Shown: piece after piece, positions 6,055 to 13,181 of the stretch
How positions within the stretch are numbered: position 1 is the first letter of the stretch
Layout: every line of letters begins with the position of its first letter
Origin: an uncultured Oscillibacter sp.
Lineage (GTDB): Bacteria > Bacillota > Clostridia > Oscillospirales > Oscillospiraceae
NCBI GenBank assembly: GCA_946530565.1
Contig: CAMNAE010000018.1
Coordinates: 1-13,181 of the forward strand
Direction: 5' to 3'
DNA length: 13,181 nucleotides
Notes under the pieces: model-generated
The model's input: only the letters and a program-made list of their open reading frames with translations
Database searches by the model: none
What the model was told of the DNA's origin: nothing
Made by a program: the position numbers and the translations under genes

Positions 6055-7284
6055 ATGGAACGTTCCGACCGGCAGAAGATCAGCGACAAGGATAAGCTGA
6101 TCCTGCAGCAGATGGACCTGATCGTCTCCCTGACCGAAAAGAACTTAAAGCGCATGGACGCCGACTTCTGGGGCGGCGCGCCGACATCTGCGCCCGCGGA
6201 CGCCGCCCCCGGCACCGCGCAGAAGACCGACGCGCCCAAAGACCCGCCGGCCGCGGCCTCCACCGGCAACGATGTTTCGTCTTCCGGTGAGCCGGAGGCG
6301 CCGCCGCCCGAAAAGCTGGAGGACCTTCTTGAGGAGCTCGACGGCTACATCGGCCTCGGCACCGTGAAAGAAGAGGTCCGCTCGCTTGTGAATCTCGCCA
6401 AATACAACGAGGCGCGCAGGAAAAACGACCTCCCGGTCTCGGATCTCTCGCTGCATATGGTTTTCTCCGGCAATCCCGGCACGGGCAAAACGACGATCGC
6501 CCGCTTTATGGCGCGGGTCTACCACTCGCTCGGCATCCTCTCCAAGGGCCAGCTCAACGAGGTCGATCGCAGCCGGCTCGTCGCGGGCTATGTCGGCCAG
6601 ACCGCGATCAAGACGACGAAGGAACTTGAAAAAGCGCTCGGCGGCGTTTTGTTCATCGACGAGGCGTATATGTTGAACGGCGCCGGTGAGAACGACTTCG
6701 GCCAGGAGGCCATCGACACGGTATTGAAGTTCATGGAGGATCACCGCGACGATCTCGTCGTGATCGTGGCGGGCTATGTCGATCTGATGGACGAGTTCGT
6801 CCACTCGAATCCGGGCCTTGAATCCCGCTTCAACCGCTTCATCCATTTCCCGGACTACACGGCCGATGAGCTCATGGGCATTTTCGACATGCGCATGAAA
6901 AAGGGCAACTATCAGCTCACAGACGAGGCGCGCGCGGCGCTTGAAAAATATCTCGGCGAGCGCTCGGCTGCCGATCCGATCGCCTTCGGCAACGGCCGCG
7001 GCGTGCGCAATACCTTTGAGGACATGCTCAAAAACCAGGCGAACCGCGTGGCCGGGCTGGAGGAGCCGACGAAGGATGACCTCTCGACCCTGACGCGGGA
7101 CGACCTGCCCGAGGCTGCGAAGGCCTATCTGCCGGAAAAGCCCGCGGAGGGAGAGAAGACGGTGCCCGCAGAAGAGGCGGCGCCCGCTGCCGAGACCGAG
7201 GCAGGGTCGGCGACTCCCGAGACACAGGACGCGGGGCCCTGCGATCTGACCACGGAGAACAGCCATGAATCTGAGGAAGTATAA
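6055..7284 (+). CDS. AAA+ ATPase, CbbX/SpoVK type
   Basis: A 409-aa protein with one AAA+ module at about 95-355. Visible motifs are Walker A GNPGTGKT (139-146), an aromatic pore-loop-like GYVGQT (178-183), Walker B VLFIDE (198-203), VVIVAGY in the sensor-1 region (235-241), the likely arginine finger Arg258 (NPGLESRFN), and sensor-2 GNGRGVRN (312-319). These match the CbbX/SpoVK/EccA clade of hexameric remodelling ATPases. Residues 40-85 are an Ala/Pro-rich linker after a short helical N-terminus, and about 358-409 is an acidic, low-complexity tail; both are likely disordered and exceed the compact CbbX length. AGGAGG sits 8 nt before the ATG. Its end overlaps the LysR gene by 20 bp. The client protein is unknown. 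Confidence 0.9.
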   Translation: MERSDRQKISDKDKLILQQMDLIVSLTEKNLKRMDADFWGGAPTSAPADAAPGTAQKTDAPKDPPAAASTGNDVSSSGEPEAPPPEKLEDLLEELDGYIGLGTVKEEVRSLVNLAKYNEARRKNDLPVSDLSLHMVFSGNPGTGKTTIARFMARVYHSLGILSKGQLNEVDRSRLVAGYVGQTAIKTTKELEKALGGVLFIDEAYMLNGAGENDFGQEAIDTVLKFMEDHRDDLVVIVAGYVDLMDEFVHSNPGLESRFNRFIHFPDYTADELMGIFDMRMKKGNYQLTDEARAALEKYLGERSAADPIAFGNGRGVRNTFEDMLKNQANRVAGLEEPTKDDLSTLTRDDLPEAAKAYLPEKPAEGEKTVPAEEAAPAAETEAGSATPETQDAGPCDLTTENSHESEEV

Positions 7285-8170
7285 GGCCTATGTGCGCGCG
7301 ATCGAGCTGGGGAGCCTTTCCAAGGCGGCGGCGGAGCTGGGGTATACGCAGTCCGGCATCAGCCACATGATGCAGTCGCTTGAAGACGAGATCGGCTTTC
7401 CGCTCATGGAGCGCACGTCGACCGGCATCGTGCCGAACAGCGACGGGCTGCGGCTCCTGCCGGCGATCCGCCAGCTTTTGGGCGCGGGGGAGGCGCTCGA
7501 GCAGTCGATCGCCCAGATCAAGGGCGCCGACACCGGCGTAATCCGCATCGCCGCTTACCCGAGCCTTGCCGCCTACTGGCTGCCCGACATCATCAAGAGC
7601 TTCCGCCAGGACTACCCGGACGTTGAGATCCGGGTCGCCGAGGGCGGCACCGACATCATCGAGGGGATCATGGAGCGGCACGAGGCGGATCTGTGCCTCT
7701 ACGCCGGCGGCGAGGGTCACGACTTCACATGGATCCCGCTCTGCCGTGAGCAGATGCTCGCCGTCGTGCCGCCGGAGCACCGGCTCGCAAGCTGGAAGAG
7801 CATTCCGCTGGATGCTTTTTTGAACGAGAGATTCATCATGCCGATGCCCGGCTACGACGGCGAGGTGCACGACGTGCTTGATCAGCTCCCGCACTACCCG
7901 CAGATTTTGTTCTCGACCTGCTCAGACTACGCGATCATCAACATGGTGGCCAAGGGCCTGGGCGTGTCGATCCTCTCGGAGCTGCTGCTGCGCGCGTATC
8001 AGTCGGAGGCGGTGGCAAAGCCGATGGAGCCGGCACAGTGGCGCATGGTCGGCGTGGGCGTGCCGCTCTCGGGCAGCGCCTCGCCGGTCACGCAGAATTT
8101 TATCCGCTATATCCGCGCACATGTGGAGACGCTGCTCGAAAACGGCGTCATCACCGCGCCCGAGGGCTGA
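7265..8170 (+). CDS. LysR-type transcriptional regulator
   Basis: A 301-aa regulator. The N-terminal winged helix-turn-helix spans about 1-60 (GSLSKAAAELGYTQSGISHM at 16-35), followed by a linker helix and a periplasmic-binding-like effector domain from about 90 (GVIRIAAYPSLAAYWLPDII, later GLGVSILSEL). Length and layout are standard. Its start lies inside the end of the AAA+ ATPase gene with GGAGA 6 nt upstream, so the two are probably translationally coupled and co-regulated. LysR proteins usually control a divergent neighbour, but none is present here, so its target may be elsewhere or be the promoter at 5983. The effector is unknown. Confidence 0.9.
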   Translation: MNLRKYKAYVRAIELGSLSKAAAELGYTQSGISHMMQSLEDEIGFPLMERTSTGIVPNSDGLRLLPAIRQLLGAGEALEQSIAQIKGADTGVIRIAAYPSLAAYWLPDIIKSFRQDYPDVEIRVAEGGTDIIEGIMERHEADLCLYAGGEGHDFTWIPLCREQMLAVVPPEHRLASWKSIPLDAFLNERFIMPMPGYDGEVHDVLDQLPHYPQILFSTCSDYAIINMVAKGLGVSILSELLLRAYQSEAVAKPMEPAQWRMVGVGVPLSGSASPVTQNFIRYIRAHVETLLENGVITAPEG

Positions 8171-8215
8171 GGGCCCGCCGGGCAAAAGCCAAAGGAGAAA
8201 GGGGGGAGCACGACG

Positions 8216-9352
8216 ATGAAGCGCACAAAAAAGCCGCTTGCGCTGCTTTTGACGCTGCTCGCGGTCGCGGCGCTGCTGCTGCCGCCCCGGGCGGCGGAGG
8301 CAGAGGGGCGGGAGGTCATGTTCCTCGCGCTCGAGGAGAACGTGCTCCCGGTCGGCTCCGGCGGCATGCCGTTCTGGAGCGGCGGCTATCTGTATGTGCC
8401 GGCCTCGATCTTCGCCTCGTCCCTGCGCGGCGAGAGCGGCATCTCCGCGATCATCAACGACGATAAGCGCGTCGCCGTGCTCTATGAGCCCGGCCGCTCG
8501 CTCTATTTCGAATACGACCTGAACTACGCCTACGACGACGCGACCACTTATTACCCCGGCGCGGTCCTGCGCGGCGGCAGCGTGTATGTGCCCTTGTCGG
8601 TCGTCGCGCAGTTCTTCGGCAAGATCTACTCGGTCTCCAAGGTGAACCACGGTCAGCTCGCCTGGCTGCGCCGGGCGGACTTCGGCCTCGACGAAAAATA
8701 CTTCGCCGACATCGCCGGCGCCTCGATGGAGAGCCGCTACCAGCAGTATATGCAGCAGTTCGCGGCGCCCGCCGGCTCCGGCTCGGGCTCCGGCGCGCAG
8801 ACGCCCGCGGCGCCCGAGACCCCGCCCGAGGAGACCCCGCCCGAGGAGACGCAGAAGGGCGCGGAGGTCTTTCTCACCTTCACGCCCGAGGACGATGTGA
8901 GCGCGCTTCTGGACGTGCTGCAGAGCTACCGCGCCGGCGCCGCCTTTGTTGTGAGCCCGGAGTGGATGGAAACCGAGACGGACTCCCTGCGGCGCATCGC
9001 GGCCGAGGGGCACAGCATCCTCATCGAGCTCACCGGCCCCGAGGACTTTGAGGCGGGCTCGGAGATATTGATCCGCGAGAACATCCCGCTCACGCATCTC
9101 TATTACGCGACCGACGGCTACGACGCCCCGGAGATCCCGGGCTGCGTGCCGCTCAGCGGCTTTGCCCTCTTCCGCGAGGACCTCGATTCCGCGGTCGCGG
9201 CCGGGGACCTGATGGGCGTTCTGACGCCCGGCGGACGCACGCGCGTGCTGCTGCTCGGCGATGCGACCGCATCGGGCCTGCGGCAGTTCCTGCAGCTTTT
9301 AAACCACGACGAGGGCCATGCCCTCACCCTGACCGAAAGCGACCTGCCCTGA
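8216..9352 (+). CDS. Secreted protein: copper-amine-oxidase-N-like domain plus degenerate NodB-like domain
   Basis: A 378-aa exported protein. The signal peptide covers 1-29 (MKRTKKPLALLLTLLAVAALLL..., cleavage likely after AEA at 27-29). Residues about 35-155 resemble the copper amine oxidase N-terminal (stalk) domain common in Clostridia: LEENVLPV, GGYLYVPASIF, VAVLYEPGRSLYFEYD, GGSVYVPLSVVAQFFG. A Gly/Ser and PPEET-repeat linker (187-212) leads to a NodB-like domain: EVFLTFTPEDDVSALLDVLQ, then RRIAAEGHSI. In active polysaccharide deacetylases the TFDDGP motif supplies the catalytic Asp and a metal Asp, and HxxxH supplies the metal ligands. Here these read TFTPEDD and IELTG, so enzymatic activity is unlikely. 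A purine-rich ribosome site (8191-8208) precedes the ATG. A wall-binding or sensing role is inference. Confidence 0.8.
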   Translation: MKRTKKPLALLLTLLAVAALLLPPRAAEAEGREVMFLALEENVLPVGSGGMPFWSGGYLYVPASIFASSLRGESGISAIINDDKRVAVLYEPGRSLYFEYDLNYAYDDATTYYPGAVLRGGSVYVPLSVVAQFFGKIYSVSKVNHGQLAWLRRADFGLDEKYFADIAGASMESRYQQYMQQFAAPAGSGSGSGAQTPAAPETPPEETPPEETQKGAEVFLTFTPEDDVSALLDVLQSYRAGAAFVVSPEWMETETDSLRRIAAEGHSILIELTGPEDFEAGSEILIRENIPLTHLYYATDGYDAPEIPGCVPLSGFALFREDLDSAVAAGDLMGVLTPGGRTRVLLLGDATASGLRQFLQLLNHDEGHALTLTESDLP

Positions 9353-9424
9353 ATCGTTGGGCCGCACCGCGCCGTTTGGCGGGAGCAAATGACGTCTATT
9401 TTAAACAGTAAGGAGCAATCACAG

Positions 9425-10126
9425 ATGGCACGCAATATTCTGGTCGTCGAAGACGATCACAACATCTCGAACCTCATTCAGCTCTATCTCGTCAAAGAGG
9501 GCTTCGACGTGCGCCTGGCCGACGACGGCGGCAAGGCGATCGAGGAGTTCCAGAAGCAGGTCCCCGACCTCATCCTCCTCGACATCATGCTCCCGGTCAT
9601 GGACGGCTGGGCGGTCTGCGCGAAGATCCGCGAGACGAGCCGGGTGCCGATCATCATGCTCACGGCCAAGGGCGAGGTGATGGACCGTATCCAGGGTCTC
9701 GAGATGGGCGCCGACGACTACATCGTAAAGCCTTTCGAGATGAAGGAGCTGATCGCGCGGATCAACGCGGTGCTGCGCCGCACCGAGATCCCGAACGACA
9801 CGAGCAAGCGCCTCACCTTCGACAAGCTCACGATCGACCTCGACTCCTATGAGCTGATCGTCGACGGCAAGCGGGTCGACACGCCGCCCAAGGAGCTCGA
9901 GCTTCTCTCCCCCCTCGCCTCGACGCCGAACCGCGTGTATACGCGCAACCAGCTTTTAGACGAGGTCTGGGGCTTCGACTACTTCGGCGACAGCCGTACC
10001 GTCGACGTGCACATCAAGCGCCTGCGCGAGAAGATCGAAAACGTCTCCCCGGAGTGGAGCCTGAAAACCGTATGGGGTGTCGGCTACAAGTTCGAAGCCG
10101 CCGGCGCCGGGGAGGGCGCGCAGTAA
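9425..10126 (+). CDS. OmpR/PhoB-family response regulator
   Basis: A 233-aa two-component regulator. The receiver domain spans about 1-115 with acidic residues Asp10/Asp11, phosphoacceptor Asp53 (LLDIMLP), Thr80 and Lys102 (VKPFE). The C-terminal OmpR winged helix runs from about 130 (TPPKELELL... RVYTRNQLLDEVWGFDYFGDSRTVDVHIKRLREKIE). The start at 9425 is chosen because AGGAG lies 9 nt upstream and MARNILVVEDD is the normal N-terminus. An in-frame ATG at 9389, with GGGAG close before it, would add 12 residues and cannot be excluded. No histidine kinase lies next to it; the following gene is convergent. The kinase is therefore elsewhere or it acts as an orphan. It starts 72 bp after the NodB-like gene, so co-transcription is possible. 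Confidence 0.93.
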   Translation: MARNILVVEDDHNISNLIQLYLVKEGFDVRLADDGGKAIEEFQKQVPDLILLDIMLPVMDGWAVCAKIRETSRVPIIMLTAKGEVMDRIQGLEMGADDYIVKPFEMKELIARINAVLRRTEIPNDTSKRLTFDKLTIDLDSYELIVDGKRVDTPPKELELLSPLASTPNRVYTRNQLLDEVWGFDYFGDSRTVDVHIKRLREKIENVSPEWSLKTVWGVGYKFEAAGAGEGAQ

Positions 10127-10157
10127 GGGGCTGCGCGTTCAGAATCAGCGCAAATCC

Positions 10158-10204
10158 AAAAACCAGACCCGGGTGTTTGCTCCTTTTGCAAACACCCGGG
10201 TCTG
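10158..10204 (-). terminator. 17-bp perfect hairpin, convergent terminator
   Basis: CAGACCCGGGTGTTTGC (10164-10180) pairs perfectly with 10188-10204 around a 7-nt loop. Read on the minus strand the stem is followed by GTTTTTGG (T run at 10158-10162), so it is a good intrinsic terminator for the long minus-strand gene. In the plus direction there is no T run, but the stem may also stop read-through from the response regulator gene. Confidence 0.8.
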
Positions 10205-10258
10205 ATATGTGCACGGCGGTTTCAAACATGCCCAGGCGTGCTTGACAGGACCTGTTTT

Positions 10259-13181
10259 TTACGCGACCGTCTCTTCCATCATCGGCGCGTCCAGGGGCGT
10301 CATGTCGGACTGGTCCAGGACGAAGGCCTTGAGCACCAGCCCGTCCCCGTTGGGGGCGGTGAACGCCACGGGCGTCTTTGAAAAGTCGCTCTGGGGCTGT
10401 ACGACATTGACGCCGTACAGCCTGCCGTCGGCGCTGTACAGGCCTACGACGATGTCACAGCTCTCGTCGATCATGCCGAGGCCCAGGCTGACCGTGGTGG
10501 TGCCGTCGCCGTTGTCCACGGCGGTGTAGGGCGCGCCGTCATAAACGCTGACGCTGGCGTACGCGTTCTCCTCCACGCCGTCGGGCTGTTCGCCCGTGCC
10601 CACGCGCACGGTAAAGCTCAGCGGCTCGGGTGAATAGATCTTTACGCCGCCGTCGCCGAAGCTGAAATCGCTGTCCAGCGCGCGGACCGTGACCGTCACC
10701 TCACCCGATAGGTTGCCGGTCAGCACGCCGTTTTCACTGACCTCGCAGATCATGTCGTTGGTGGTCTCCCAGACCAGGGCCTTGTCGGTGGCGTCGGCGG
10801 GCTCCACCGTGACGTACCTGCCCAGATCATAGCGCTCGCCGGGCAGCAGCGTCAGATCGAAGCCCTCGGCCATGAGCCGCCCGCTGCTGAGGCCGGTGAC
10901 GGGTTTGTAGCTGTCGGACTGGCTGCGCCAGCCGTTGAGGATCGAGCTGACCCGCTGGCCGCCCAGGGGAGAGACGGGGTAGTATTGACCCGACGTATAC
11001 GGGAAGGCCAAGGTCGCGTAGTCGCCGTGCTGGATGTAGGAGTGGATCTCCTGCTTGATGCTGTATTCCAGTGACGAGCGCGTGGCCTCGTCGGCACGCA
11101 TGAACTTGCCCTTCCAGCCGCCGATGTCGCCGAAGAACAGACCGGCCTCGGCCGTGGCGTTGTTAAGGCCCGTAAACTCCTCGTAGTGATGCTTGAAGTA
11201 CGAGGCGTCCAGGTTGAGATTATACGCGTTGGGGTCTGTGCCGCCGGCCTCCGCCAGGTTCGAGCCGTCGTCGCTCAGGTGGCCCGCGGTGTAGATGCGC
11301 TCGGTGACCATCTGGTCGTAGGTCTTCAGCGTGCCGCCGCCGATGGCCTCCGCCACCAGCTTATGGTCGCCGCCGAAATCGCCGTAGGTGACCCCGGCTA
11401 CGGCCCGGACCTCACGCTCCAGCCAATCCAGCTCGTAGATGCCCCGGCGCCAGGTCTCGTGGGCCTCCTGGTATGCGTCCCAGCGGTCCTGCAGGTCGGC
11501 GCCGCACTGGTCGTACAGGGCGCGGTAGCCCTCGAAATCGTCGTATGCAAAGGCGTCGAAGCGCGCGGCAATGTCCGGATTCAGCTCGTACCGGCCGTAA
11601 TCGGTCTCGGCGTCCGCGATGAGCTCGGCCATCGTCTCCTTGGCTGCCACCACCTCGGGCAGCAGCGCTTCGTGCTGATCCTGCAGGGACTTAATCTGGT
11701 TGTAGATCGCCCGGACCCCGGCGACCACGTCGCTGCTGGCGGCGATCCACTGGCTCTCGTGCTCGTCCAGCATCTTCTGGTACGTCACCAGCTCCTCCCG
11801 GTAGTCGCTCAGTGGGACGGAAAGGTAATCCGATGTCGCCCAATGCGGGGCGCTGCCGCAGTCCTGATACCCGCTGATCAGCAGCCATTCGATGGAGTCG
11901 TCGGGCAGAGACAGGTCGTAGTTGAACCTCTGAAAGGCCGCCTTGTAGCTCATATACTGGATGCGCCAGGAGGGGTACTCGTCCGCAACCTTTTTGGCCC
12001 AGGCCTCGTACTCGGGGACGTAGGCGTCCAGGTCGGCGATGTCCTTGGCGGCTTCGGCCTTGGCGGCGGCAAAGGCCGCCGGCATCTCAGATACGGCCGT
12101 GGGCAGGGAGGGACGGCGCTCACCGTTTTCGTCGTAATAGGTGGAGGCGTACCAGCCCTTGTAAAAGCTGTCCAGGTTCAGCGGGCCCGGCTGGTCGGGG
12201 TTGACGGGGCCCACGGGCCATTGGCCGCTGTAGAAGCACGCGCCGGCTTTGATTTCGCCCAGCTTGTTTGCAAGTGTGCTCTTCTCGCCTGAAACGCCGC
12301 TGTACCAGGCGTCGTAGCGCTTTTTAAACGCTTGGTACAGCTTCTGCAGCTCATCCCAGTCCTTGGCCTGGACCGCGCCGCCGGTGCCGGTATGGGCCGC
12401 GCTCCGGGCCGCGTCCTCCTTTGCCTTGGCGGCCGCCTCATTCTCTTGGATATACGTGTCGATGGCCCCGGCGGCCGCCGCGTATTTGCCTGCCTTCTGA
12501 CCCTTGAGGGTCAGGAAATGGCTGATGCACTGCTCGGTGTATTCCTCGTTCAGCTCGATAATCTTCCAGCACTCGTCGATGACCTGCCGGGCCGTGGCGG
12601 CGTCCAGACGCTTGCCCACGGTCTTTTCGATCACACTGTCCGAGGCGCCCGTCATCTTGTCGATCAGTCCCAGAAGCTCGCCGGAGAAGCTGGGCGCGAG
12701 GGCGCTCAGCCCGCCCGGGGTGATGCCGGGCACCAGCGCGCGCTCGACGATCAGGGAGATGAGGTCGCCGGAGAGGCTGGTGACGGCAGCGGCGGTCTGG
12801 GACATCTTCGTCTTTTTAAGCGTGTTGTAGGCCGTTTGGCCGATGTCAAAGGTCAGCTCCATCTCCCGGCACAGGTCGAGATACTCCCGAACCTCCGGCA
12901 GAAAGCCGTAGCTCTCCGTGGGTACGTGCTCCACCTCGGGCAGCGTGACCGTGGCCTTGTCCTGGTACTGGCCGCCGAAGGCGCTCTCGGCCCGGGGGAA
13001 GTCGCGCTTTGCAATGCGGTCCTCCAGCCCCTTTTTGGCGCCGGCCCAGCCGGTGGCGTCGTTCCACCAGTTGTTCATCTGCTTGACGTTTTCCGACCCG
13101 AACTGCGCTTCCAGCCAGCCTTGGCCGAAGGCGTAGTTTTTCATCAGCTCTTTCTTTTCCGACGTGTTCAGTCGCAGGAAC
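10259..13181 (-). CDS. Large multidomain probable surface protein with Ig-like C-terminus, 5' end beyond the window
   Basis: An open frame of at least 973 codons running off the window edge. The first visible Met (13144) has no good ribosome site, and 12 further in-frame codons (ending ...NTSEKKEL before it) stay open, so the true start is probably outside. Numbering from that Met: 1-115 is Trp/Gly-rich and unusual (NNWWNDATGWAGAKKGLEDR); 117-165 is moderately hydrophobic; about 185-640 is mainly helical and rich in Ala, Glu, Trp and Tyr, like stacked helical bundles; about 764-848 resembles a bacterial Ig-like group 2 (Big2) domain (LTLLPGERYDLGRYVTVEPADAT... ENGVLTGNLSGEVTVTVRALD); the last about 110 residues are a beta domain ending in LVLKAFVLDQSDMTPL, a signature I associate with Clostridial surface proteins. 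No LPXTG, SLH repeat or C-terminal membrane anchor is seen. Extracellular location is inferred from the Ig-like end. The overall family is not recognised. Confidence 0.8.
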   Translation of the reverse strand, partial: FLRLNTSEKKELMKNYAFGQGWLEAQFGSENVKQMNNWWNDATGWAGAKKGLEDRIAKRDFPRAESAFGGQYQDKATVTLPEVEHVPTESYGFLPEVREYLDLCREMELTFDIGQTAYNTLKKTKMSQTAAAVTSLSGDLISLIVERALVPGITPGGLSALAPSFSGELLGLIDKMTGASDSVIEKTVGKRLDAATARQVIDECWKIIELNEEYTEQCISHFLTLKGQKAGKYAAAAGAIDTYIQENEAAAKAKEDAARSAAHTGTGGAVQAKDWDELQKLYQAFKKRYDAWYSGVSGEKSTLANKLGEIKAGACFYSGQWPVGPVNPDQPGPLNLDSFYKGWYASTYYDENGERRPSLPTAVSEMPAAFAAAKAEAAKDIADLDAYVPEYEAWAKKVADEYPSWRIQYMSYKAAFQRFNYDLSLPDDSIEWLLISGYQDCGSAPHWATSDYLSVPLSDYREELVTYQKMLDEHESQWIAASSDVVAGVRAIYNQIKSLQDQHEALLPEVVAAKETMAELIADAETDYGRYELNPDIAARFDAFAYDDFEGYRALYDQCGADLQDRWDAYQEAHETWRRGIYELDWLEREVRAVAGVTYGDFGGDHKLVAEAIGGGTLKTYDQMVTERIYTAGHLSDDGSNLAEAGGTDPNAYNLNLDASYFKHHYEEFTGLNNATAEAGLFFGDIGGWKGKFMRADEATRSSLEYSIKQEIHSYIQHGDYATLAFPYTSGQYYPVSPLGGQRVSSILNGWRSQSDSYKPVTGLSSGRLMAEGFDLTLLPGERYDLGRYVTVEPADATDKALVWETTNDMICEVSENGVLTGNLSGEVTVTVRALDSDFSFGDGGVKIYSPEPLSFTVRVGTGEQPDGVEENAYASVSVYDGAPYTAVDNGDGTTTVSLGLGMIDESCDIVVGLYSADGRLYGVNVVQPQSDFSKTPVAFTAPNGDGLVLKAFVLDQSDMTPLDAPMMEETVA

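Noticed and set aside
6145..7266. Minus-strand open frame of 373 codons opposite the AAA+ ATPase
   Set aside because: Composition is Arg/Leu/Val-rich without motifs. The plus frame carries Walker A, Walker B and sensor motifs, so only that one is real.
7922..9097. Minus-strand open frame of 391 codons over the LysR and NodB-like genes
   Set aside because: It is Arg/Gly/Ala-rich with no domain signature and spans two well-supported plus-strand genes, so it is an antisense shadow.
11186..12292. Long plus-strand open frame (368 codons) opposite the giant gene
   Set aside because: It is antisense to a longer, better-supported reading frame with recognisable Ig-like domains. Its translation is low-complexity Val/Gly/Arg/Leu typical of G/C-rich antisense frames, and it has no ribosome site.
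6055..13181. Type VII secretion locus (EccA-like ATPase plus large Trp-rich protein)
   Set aside because: The ATPase clade includes EccA, but there is no EccC/EssC ATPase, no WXG100 protein and no clear LXG domain. The two genes are also convergent and separated by a terminator.

Overview
The window most likely comes from a GC-rich, Gram-positive gut-type member of the Clostridia (Oscillospiraceae-like). The supporting signs are strong AGGAGG-type ribosome sites, SpoVK/CbbX-type AAA+ and copper-amine-oxidase-N-like proteins, a Ser/Gly-linker lipoprotein, and a surface protein with a Big2-like domain plus a C-terminal '(V)KAF(V/L)xDxxxMxPL' signature. The taxonomic placement is inference from memory; no search was run. 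There are no rRNA or tRNA genes, CRISPR arrays or transposases that I can see.

Left edge (1-660): a poly-G run, a 52-residue single-pass membrane mini-protein (minus strand) with its own promoter and ribosome site, a doubtful 38-codon plus-strand ORF ending in a perfect 12-bp hairpin, and a start-less coding remnant. This looks like decayed sequence between intact modules.

TRAP module (592-5786): on the minus strand, in transcription order, a DctP-type substrate-binding lipoprotein, a DctQ-type small permease, a DctM-type large permease and an alpha/beta-hydrolase esterase form one operon. The dctQ/dctM analogues overlap by 4 bp and the esterase follows after 28 bp. A divergent FadR-type GntR regulator with an FCD ligand domain reads the other way. 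The AT-rich region between them holds a consensus-like promoter in each direction and a 5-3-5 inverted repeat (ATGGTaagACCAT) just downstream of the predicted dctP start of transcription, a FadR-like operator geometry. The simplest model is a substrate-inducible uptake system for an organic or sugar acid, with the esterase releasing or processing an esterified form inside the cell. The substrate is not identifiable from sequence. A strong hairpin between dctP and dctQ could raise the level of the binding protein over the permease.

Plus-strand block (5983-10126), clearly richer in G+C: an extended -10 promoter drives a CbbX/SpoVK-type AAA+ ATPase whose end overlaps a LysR-type regulator by 20 bp. 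Next come a secreted protein joining a copper-amine-oxidase-N-like domain to a NodB (polysaccharide deacetylase)-like domain that has lost its catalytic motifs, and an OmpR/PhoB-type response regulator without a kinase in view.

Right edge (10158-13181): a perfect 17-bp hairpin separates this block from a convergent, very long minus-strand gene, open at the window edge. It encodes a helical protein of at least 973 codons of unknown function that ends in Ig-like domains. It is the least explained object in the window.
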